Origin: Bacteroidales bacterium
GTDB lineage: Bacteria > Bacteroidota > Bacteroidia > Bacteroidales > UBA932
NCBI GenBank assembly: GCA_004555145.1
Contig: SFJB01000111.1
Location: 1-5,275 of the forward strand
Direction: 5' to 3'
Length of the DNA: 5,275 bases
Below, piece by piece: positions 1 through 5,275 of this stretch. The notes beneath the pieces are model-generated. The model was not told the origin of the DNA, made no database searches, and saw only the letters and a list, made by a program, of their open reading frames with translations. The translations under genes were made by a program, and so were the position numbers. Every line of letters starts with the position of its first letter. Within the stretch, counting starts at the first letter, position 1.

Positions 1-7
1 GTAAATT

Positions 8-829
8 ATGGCTTACGGATTACTGAAAGGAAAGAAAGGCATCATATTCGGTGCCCTCAACGACCAGTCGATAGCCTGGAAAGCAGCCGAGAGGGCTGCC
101 GAGGAAGGAGCGGAACTGGTACTCACAAACACCCCTGTATCCATCAGGCTCGGCACCATCGACCAGCTCGCAGAAAAATGCGGAGCCAAGGTCATCCCGG
201 CCGATGCCACCTCCATCGAAGACCTCGAGCAGCTGGTTGACGCTGCGATGGAGCAGTTCGGAGGCAAGTTCGACTTCGTCCTCCACTCCATCGGAATGTC
301 TCCGAACATCAGGAAGAACAAGCCTTATGAAGAAACCAACTACGATTTCTTCAACAAGACTCTCGACATCTCCGCGATGTCCTTCCACAAGCTTCTTGGG
401 GTACTCTACAAGAAGGACGCCCTCAACGAATGGGGCTCGGTGGTAGCACTGACATACATTGCTGCCCAGCGCACATTCCAGGGCTACAACGACATGGCAG
501 ACGCAAAGGCCCTGCTGGAGTCCATAGCCAGAAGCTTCGGTGTGATCTATGGCAAGAAGAGTCACGTGCGCATCAACACCATTTCCCAGTCCCCTACCAA
601 GACCACTGCCGGAAGCGGCATCGCCGGTATGGAGGATATGTTCAACTACGCTGACATGATGTCACCTCTCGGAAACGCATCGGCAGCGGATTGCGCCGAC
701 TACATCGTGAGTCTGTTCTCAGACCTCACCAGGCACGTCACAATGCAGACCCTGTACCACGACGGAGGCTTCTCCTCCACCGGCCTTACCGCCGACGTGG
801 TGGAAACCTTCACCAAGGGTCTGAAATAG
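8..829 (+). CDS. fabI: Enoyl-[acyl-carrier-protein] reductase, FabI type
   Basis: This 273-residue protein is a short-chain dehydrogenase/reductase of the FabI type, which catalyses the last, NAD(P)H-dependent step of each fatty-acid elongation cycle in the cytoplasm by reducing trans-2-enoyl-ACP. The N-terminal nucleotide-binding stretch GALNDQSIAW (residues 15-24) matches the FabI glycine/serine motif. HSIG lies at 93-96. The active site reads LTY (Tyr150), then Tyr160-x6-Lys167 within YNDMADAK, matching E. coli Tyr146, Tyr156 and Lys163. The substrate-loop region SPTKTTAGSGI (195-205) and the closing DGGF (252-255) are also typical. Length is slightly above E. coli FabI (262) because of a C-terminal tail after DGGF. 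The ATG at 8 gives the expected N-terminus; only seven bases lie upstream, so its promoter and operon partners are unseen. A hairpin terminator follows. Where E. coli has Phe203 the by-eye alignment gives Met208. Cofactor preference cannot be read from the sequence. Confidence 0.95.
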   Translation: MAYGLLKGKKGIIFGALNDQSIAWKAAERAAEEGAELVLTNTPVSIRLGTIDQLAEKCGAKVIPADATSIEDLEQLVDAAMEQFGGKFDFVLHSIGMSPNIRKNKPYEETNYDFFNKTLDISAMSFHKLLGVLYKKDALNEWGSVVALTYIAAQRTFQGYNDMADAKALLESIARSFGVIYGKKSHVRINTISQSPTKTTAGSGIAGMEDMFNYADMMSPLGNASAADCADYIVSLFSDLTRHVTMQTLYHDGGFSSTGLTADVVETFTKGLK

Positions 830-852
830 TTGAAAGGAATTTTGATTTATCG

Positions 853-879
853 GCGGCTCCGGATTTCCGGGGCCGCTTT
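853..879 (+). terminator. Probable intrinsic terminator after fabI
   Basis: A 10-bp GC-rich stem (853-862 with 867-876, one G-T wobble at 858/871) encloses the four-base loop ATTT and is followed by only three T residues (877-879). It starts 23 bases after the fabI stop codon and ends before the GH3 promoter, which suits a terminator that separates the two genes. The short T run makes it a weak match to the classical model. Confidence 0.7.
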
Positions 880-896
880 CGTACGATACGGACAGA

Positions 897-928
897 TTTG
901 GATTAATGCCACGGAAAGGATATCTTTG
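897..928 (+). promoter_or_regulatory. Bacteroidetes-type sigma(ABfr) promoter for the GH3 gene
   Basis: TTTG at 897-900 is followed by exactly 20 bases and then TATCTTTG at 921-928. This matches the known Bacteroidetes primary-sigma consensus of a -33 TTTG and a -7 TAnnTTTG. Transcription would begin near 932-934, giving an inferred leader of only about 15 bases before the ATG at 949. The leader is AT-rich and has no Shine-Dalgarno sequence, as is common in this phylum. Confidence 0.75.
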
Positions 929-948
929 CACAAATAACACATAGTCTT

Positions 949-3303
949 ATGACCAGATTACCTTTATTCTGCCTTTTGGCAGCTGTCGCAGTCTCCTGCG
1001 CAAAGGAGGCCGTCACCGTTGAATACGAAAATTTCAATCTCATCCACCAGGACGGACCGACCCTGGGCTATTCCCCGGATTCGGGAGTCGGCATTCTTCG
1101 CGAAGGCCGCCTTGCATTCAAGGATCTTAACAGGAACGGAAGCCTGGATATCTACGAAGACTGGCGCCGCAGCATCGAGGACAGGGTGGAAGACCTCGCG
1201 AACCAGCTCTCCAAGGAGGAGATTGCAGGACTTATGCTCTACAGTTCCCACCAGAACATCCCGGCTAGGGGGTCATACGGGGCCAGCACCTACAACGGCA
1301 AGCCTTATTCCGAAAGCGGAGCCAATCCCTGGGACCTCTCCGATGCACAGAAGAAATTCCTCAGGGACGACAACCTTAGGCACGTGCTCGTGGTGAAGGT
1401 GGAAAGCCCGGAAGTCGCCGCAAAATGGAACAATGTTTCTCAGGCCTTTGTGGAAGGTCTGGGTCACGGAATACCGAACAACAATTCCAGCGACCCGCGC
1501 AACGGAATCTCCGGAAACGAGGAATATAATGCCGGAGCCGGCGGAGCCATATCCCTGTGGCCGAGCGAAATCGGAATGGGTGCAACCTTCGACCCTGAAC
1601 TTGTACGCGAGTACGGCCGTATAGCCTCCGCCGAATACAGGGCGTTGGGTCTCGCAACCTGCCTCTCCCCTCAGGTGGACATATGCACTGAGCCGCGCTG
1701 GTCAAGATTTTCCGGCACCTACGGCGAAGATCCGCAACTCGTGAAGGATTTTGCCGAGGCCTATTGCGACGGTTTCCAGACCTCATACGGAAAGGATGCT
1801 CTTTACGGAGCCTGGGGCACGCAGAGCGTGAATGCCATGGCGAAACACTGGCCGGGCGGCGGTTCCGGCGAGGCTGGACGCGACGCGCATTTCGGCAGGG
1901 GCAAGTACGCCGTTTACCCGGGAGGCAATTACGAGCTCCACAAAATTCCGTTCACCGAAGGCGCGTTCAAACTCAAGAACGGAACCGGCAAGGCAGCAGC
2001 CATAATGCCGTATTATACGATTTCCCTCGGGCAGTCGCCTGAAAGAGTGGCCAACAACTACAACTACGACATCATCACCCGCCAGCTACGCGAAGAAGCC
2101 GGATACGACGGTGTCATCTGCACGGACTGGGGCGTAACCGCAGACATAGTGCACCCGGGCATACATAGCGGCAAGCCTTACGGCTACGAGGATAAGAGCG
2201 TGGCCGAGAGACATCTTGCAGTGCTGCGCGCAGGCGTGGACCAGTTCGGCGGCAACAACGACATAGTTCCTGTGCTCGAAGCCTTCGAGATGATGATAGA
2301 GCAGGACGGGGAGGAGAAGGCCATGGAAAGGATACGCCAGTCAGCACGCAGGCTGCTCACCAATATCTTCCGCACAGGTCTCTTCGAGAACCCTTACCTC
2401 ATTCCGGAAGAGAGCGCAGCCGTGGTGGGCTGTCCTGAGTTTATGAAGAAGGGATACGAGGCCCAGGTAAAGAGCATAGTGATGGTTAAGAACCACGATT
2501 CCGCCCTTCCGCTCAAGGATGCGACAAATACCAGAGTGTATATCCCGCAAAGAACCGTTCCCGCAAGCAAGGCTTTCTTCGGCAATTCCGTTGCCGAAAA
2601 GGTGATCACGCCAGTTTCCGATGAACTCGCAGGCAAGTATTTCCAGCCCGTACACTCGGCTGCAGAAGCGGATGTGGCAATAGTGTTCATAGATTCTCCG
2701 GACAGCGGCCCGGGATACAGTATGGTCGAGGCACAGGGCAACACGGGAAAGGAAAGCGACAACTACTTCATCCCTGAGGGGAGCAAGGTCAGCGCTCCGG
2801 GTAATGGCTACTACCCTATCAGCCTCCAGTACGAAGACTACGTGGCAGAATATGCAAGAGAGGAGAGCATCGGACAGGGCGACCCTGCCGAGAAGAATCC
2901 GAACCGCAGCTACAAGGGCAAGGGAGTAAAGACCTTCAACAAGAGCGACCTTGAACTCGTCAGGAAGGTGCGCAGCGAAATTGGAGATAAGAAACTCATC
3001 GTGGCCATCAATTCAGCCAACCCGACCGTACTTTCCGAAATCGAGCCGCTCGCCGACGCAATACTCATCACCTTCACGATTCAGAATCAGGCAGTACTGG
3101 AAATCGTGAACGGCAAATACGAACCGAGCGGACTGCTCCCGTTCCAGATGCCGGCCAATATGAAGACCGTCGAACTGCAGAACGAGGACACTCCGCGCGA
3201 TATGGATTGTTATACTGATTGCGACGGCAACGTCTATGACTTCGCCTACGGACTCAATTGGTCCGGCGTCATCAATGACTGGCGCGTCGAGAAGTACAAG
3301 TAG
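949..3303 (+). CDS. Glycoside hydrolase family 3 lipoprotein (beta-glycosidase)
   Basis: This 784-residue GH3 enzyme should release sugars from the non-reducing end of beta-linked oligosaccharides by a retaining mechanism; the actual substrate cannot be told. Residues 1-17 form a short lipoprotein signal (Arg3, hydrophobic core, AVSC with Cys17 as acylation site), so it is probably anchored in the cell envelope. An EF-hand-like loop (59-70) and EDW precede the N-terminal barrel, about 75-475, which holds SGTYGEDP (255-262), KHWPGGG (299-305) and the nucleophile Asp393 in GVICTDW. The second domain runs from about 500 to the end, with EPSGLLPFQMP (725-735) and YDFAYGLNW (763-771). The acid/base residue is not certain; Glu594 and Glu602 are candidates. 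The protein stops about 13 residues after GLNW, so the C-terminal fibronectin-III-like domain of many GH3 beta-glucosidases is absent. The ATG at 949 is fixed by the signal peptide. It has its own promoter, and a hairpin overlaps its stop. No SusC/SusD genes are adjacent. Confidence 0.93.
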   Translation: MTRLPLFCLLAAVAVSCAKEAVTVEYENFNLIHQDGPTLGYSPDSGVGILREGRLAFKDLNRNGSLDIYEDWRRSIEDRVEDLANQLSKEEIAGLMLYSSHQNIPARGSYGASTYNGKPYSESGANPWDLSDAQKKFLRDDNLRHVLVVKVESPEVAAKWNNVSQAFVEGLGHGIPNNNSSDPRNGISGNEEYNAGAGGAISLWPSEIGMGATFDPELVREYGRIASAEYRALGLATCLSPQVDICTEPRWSRFSGTYGEDPQLVKDFAEAYCDGFQTSYGKDALYGAWGTQSVNAMAKHWPGGGSGEAGRDAHFGRGKYAVYPGGNYELHKIPFTEGAFKLKNGTGKAAAIMPYYTISLGQSPERVANNYNYDIITRQLREEAGYDGVICTDWGVTADIVHPGIHSGKPYGYEDKSVAERHLAVLRAGVDQFGGNNDIVPVLEAFEMMIEQDGEEKAMERIRQSARRLLTNIFRTGLFENPYLIPEESAAVVGCPEFMKKGYEAQVKSIVMVKNHDSALPLKDATNTRVYIPQRTVPASKAFFGNSVAEKVITPVSDELAGKYFQPVHSAAEADVAIVFIDSPDSGPGYSMVEAQGNTGKESDNYFIPEGSKVSAPGNGYYPISLQYEDYVAEYAREESIGQGDPAEKNPNRSYKGKGVKTFNKSDLELVRKVRSEIGDKKLIVAINSANPTVLSEIEPLADAILITFTIQNQAVLEIVNGKYEPSGLLPFQMPANMKTVELQNEDTPRDMDCYTDCDGNVYDFAYGLNWSGVINDWRVEKYK

Positions 3304-3330
3304 CCTGAGCTTTGAAAGCTCAGCTACTTG
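3297..3330. terminator. Bidirectional hairpin spanning both convergent stop codons
   Basis: Bases 3305-3313 and 3315-3323 are perfect 9-base inverted arms around a single central base. After one bulged C (3304) the stem continues for seven more pairs, CAAGTAG (3297-3303) with CTACTTG (3324-3330). The outer stem therefore contains the TAG stop of the GH3 gene (3301-3303) and the TAG stop of the minus-strand peptidase gene (3324-3326, read in reverse). The same hairpin can form in both transcripts, which suits a shared bidirectional terminator. Neither side has a clear T run, so termination may need a protein factor, or the structure may mainly protect 3' ends. Confidence 0.75.
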
Positions 3331-5275
3331 ACACTCCTGTCGTTGTTCATCTCTGCTATGTCCACCTCTCCCCTCTTGCTGGAGCCGAGCAGCCATTCGC
3401 TGTAATAATCGGCCATCTTCCAGAAGAAGTACTCGTTCATATCTCCGAAGCTGTGGCGCTGACCCGGGAGAAGAAGCACATCGAAGCGCTTGTTGGCGCG
3501 GATGAGGGCATTGATGACACGTATGGTATTCGCAGGGTGCACATTGTTGTCGATGTCTCCGGTACAGAGGAGAAGGTGTCCTTTGAGACGGGAAGCAATC
3601 TCCGGATTGGTTTCAATCGCATATACGAAGGTGGTGTCTGAGGCAACCACCTTCTCTTCTATTCCGTGGTGCTGTTCGCTCCACCAGCGGTTGTAGATGC
3701 TGTTGTCGTGGTTACCCGCGCAGGATACGGCCACCTTGAAGAAGTCCGGATACTGGAGTATCGCTGCCGTGGACATAAACCCGCCACCGGAGTGTCCGTG
3801 AATGCCCACGCGGTCGAGGTCTATCCATTCATACCTCTCCCCAAGCTGCTGGATTGCGTATTTCTGATCATCGAGACCATAGTCGCGCAGGTCGCCGTAA
3901 CCGTAGTTGTGGTACCACTTGGACCTGTTCGGATGGCCGCCCCTGTTGCCCACCGTGATGACTATGAATCCCAGCTGCGCCAGGCGGTCGGTGCGGGTGA
4001 AGCCGCTGCTCCAGGATATGTTGTTGGCCTCGACCTGAGGTCCCGGGTACACGTAGTCGCATATAGGGTACACCCTGGTGGAGTCGAAGTCATACGGCTT
4101 GTACATTGCGCCGTAGAGGTCCGTCACGCCGTCGGCCGCCTTAACTTTGAAGCGCTCCGGGAACTTGTATCCTGCCGCAAAGAGGCGGGAGAAGTCCGCA
4201 TCGCCCAGTTCCATAAGCTTGCGTCCGCTTGCGTCATAAAGCACGCTGAACGGTTTGTGGTCCACGCGTGAGCAGTTGGCTACGAAGTACTTGCCGCTCT
4301 CGGATGCGCTTGCCGCCACGTCCATATCCGCCATATCGAGGAGCTTCATCGCCCCGGTTTTGAGGTCCACGCGGTAGGTGTGCATCTGGTAAGGATTCTC
4401 GCCCTTCTCGCGTCCGCAGGCGCTGACCAGCATATATCCTTCCTTCTCGTTGACTCGCAATACATCCTCTACGTGGAAGGCGCCTTCGGTGAGGTTGCGC
4501 ACCAGGCTGCCGTCGGAGTTGTAGAGGTAGATGTTGGCCCAGCCGTTTCGCTCAGACCAGTGGAGCAGCTGTCTGCCGCCCGCTACAGGGCGCAGGGAAC
4601 GGTTCTCGACGTAGGTGTTCATCCTCTCGGAGATGACGGTGCGGGTGGAATCGGATCCGAGCCCTACGTAGCATATATCCAGTTTCTTGAGGTCGCGGCT
4701 CCTCCTTGTGAGGTAGAAGCCCTTCTCGTCGCCCAGCCACTTTGAAGTCCGGAACTCGTTGTTCAGTTCGGCCACACTGCGCTGCGGGCGCTCGAACTCC
4801 ATATCCTGGTCCTTGAAAGCCACGCACTTGACCTTCTGCGAAGAACCGTCGCTAATGTCGAAGACGTAAAGGTAACCGTATGGGGAAGGTTCTCCCGGCA
4901 TCTGGTACTTGTAGGTTTCGAGGGTAGGACGCGGATTGCTCAGGGAATTGATGACCCAGAGCTCCTTGACCTCGCTCATATCCCAGCGTATAGTCGCGAA
5001 ATGCCTGGAATCCGGTGACCAGACGAGGTCCGACGGAAAGCTGCGCTCAGTGGTGTCGCGCACCGTGTTGCCGGAGTAACTGCTTGAGCAGTAAGCGAAG
5101 TCTGCCACACCGTCGAAAGTGAGCCTATGCTCCACCAGGGTGCTGTCTTTCGCATCCTTGGCTGCCTTGCGGAGGTTGGTGGAGTCCATATAGAAAATGT
5201 TGCTGTTCTTCATATACACGCCTATGGTGCCGTCCGGGGACACGCAAGCCCAGCGCGGATACCTGCTTTCCTCCT
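3324..5275 (-). CDS. S9 family (DPP IV-like) serine peptidase, 5' end outside window
   Basis: The C-terminal 649 residues of an S9 peptidase are visible. The frame stays open to the window edge, reading EESRYPRWAC before VSPDG, so the GTG at 5243 is internal and the true start with any signal peptide lies beyond 5275. Numbering from that GTG codon, residues 1 to about 355 form a DPP IV-type beta-propeller with repeats such as VWSPDSRHFA (74-83) and the family-like stretch YKYQMPGEPSPYG (111-123). The alpha/beta-hydrolase domain follows at about 390-620. The triad is Ser485 in GHSGGG, Asp565 in GDIDNNVH and His597 in RHSF; Tyr399 in YVYPGP fits the oxyanion tyrosine. These should make it an active hydrolase of short peptides, probably exported, although no signal is visible. 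The DPP IV motif DWVYEEE appears as DFAYCSS (48-54), so classical dipeptidyl-peptidase IV specificity is doubtful. It converges on the GH3 gene with 20 bases between the stops. Other S9 activities remain possible. Confidence 0.92.
   Translation of the reverse strand, partial: EESRYPRWACVSPDGTIGVYMKNSNIFYMDSTNLRKAAKDAKDSTLVEHRLTFDGVADFAYCSSSYSGNTVRDTTERSFPSDLVWSPDSRHFATIRWDMSEVKELWVINSLSNPRPTLETYKYQMPGEPSPYGYLYVFDISDGSSQKVKCVAFKDQDMEFERPQRSVAELNNEFRTSKWLGDEKGFYLTRRSRDLKKLDICYVGLGSDSTRTVISERMNTYVENRSLRPVAGGRQLLHWSERNGWANIYLYNSDGSLVRNLTEGAFHVEDVLRVNEKEGYMLVSACGREKGENPYQMHTYRVDLKTGAMKLLDMADMDVAASASESGKYFVANCSRVDHKPFSVLYDASGRKLMELGDADFSRLFAAGYKFPERFKVKAADGVTDLYGAMYKPYDFDSTRVYPICDYVYPGPQVEANNISWSSGFTRTDRLAQLGFIVITVGNRGGHPNRSKWYHNYGYGDLRDYGLDDQKYAIQQLGERYEWIDLDRVGIHGHSGGGFMSTAAILQYPDFFKVAVSCAGNHDNSIYNRWWSEQHHGIEEKVVASDTTFVYAIETNPEIASRLKGHLLLCTGDIDNNVHPANTIRVINALIRANKRFDVLLLPGQRHSFGDMNEYFFWKMADYYSEWLLGSSKRGEVDIAEMNNDRSVK

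Noticed and set aside
20..565. 181-residue minus-strand open frame opposite fabI
   Set aside because: It is antisense to a clear FabI gene and has no recognisable motif or upstream signal; it is explained by codon use on the other strand.
751..765. Second calcium-like motif near the GH3 C-terminus (DCDGNVYDF region)
   Set aside because: The spacing does not fit a full EF-hand loop. It more likely forms the turn before the conserved GH3 YDFAYGLNW segment. Positions here are protein residues; in DNA the segment is about 3199-3243.
969..982. Small hairpin (5-bp stem, TTTT loop) just inside the GH3 coding region
   Set aside because: The stem is short and falls in the signal-peptide codons; chance is a sufficient explanation and there is no sign of regulatory use.
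3666..4271. 201-residue plus-strand open frame opposite the S9 gene
   Set aside because: It lies fully antisense to the conserved catalytic domain, has low-complexity Val/Ala/Arg-rich composition, no promoter and no recognisable domain. It is a shadow of GC-rich coding sequence.
3324..5243. GTG at 5243 as the start codon of the S9 peptidase
   Set aside because: The frame remains open to the window edge and the upstream residues (RYPRWAC before VSPDG) continue a typical propeller blade, so the GTG encodes an internal valine.
949..5275. GH3 plus S9 peptidase as part of a polysaccharide utilisation locus or a new paired system
   Set aside because: The genes are convergent, not co-transcribed, and no SusC/SusD, sensor or sigma/anti-sigma genes are in the window. 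Adjacency alone does not support a functional link.

Overview
The window is ordinary-looking chromosomal sequence from a member of the Bacteroidota, most likely Bacteroidales. The reasons are a Bacteroidetes-type promoter (TTTG, 20 bases, TAnnTTTG) ahead of the central gene, the absence of Shine-Dalgarno sequences, a short lipoprotein signal followed by a lysine-acidic pair, and proteins that resemble Bacteroidales families. Base composition is moderately GC-rich for this phylum, which would suit one of the GC-richer gut or rumen lineages; genus cannot be decided from this sequence.

Layout: (1) bases 8-829, plus strand, a complete enoyl-ACP reductase gene (fabI type) of fatty-acid synthesis, closed by a hairpin terminator at 853-879. 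(2) Bases 949-3303, plus strand, a complete glycoside hydrolase family 3 (GH3) lipoprotein, expressed from its own promoter at 897-928. (3) Bases 3324-5275, minus strand, a serine peptidase of the S9 (DPP IV / prolyl oligopeptidase-like) family, convergent with GH3. Its 5' end lies outside the window. The GH3 and S9 stop codons are only 20 bases apart, and both are built into one 34-base hairpin that can form in either transcript.

The three genes do not look like one operon. fabI is a housekeeping gene with its own terminator. GH3 has its own promoter and probably acts at the cell envelope on oligosaccharides. The S9 peptidase is probably exported and acts on peptides. No SusC/SusD pair, regulator, transposase, RNA gene or CRISPR array is visible, so neither a polysaccharide utilisation locus nor a mobile element can be claimed.

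No undescribed multi-gene system was found. The points worth a second look are the shared stop-codon hairpin, the apparent loss in the S9 enzyme of the paired glutamates and S1-pocket tyrosines that define DPP IV, a perfect EF-hand-type loop near the N-terminus of the GH3 enzyme, and a possible surface-export signal on that lipoprotein.
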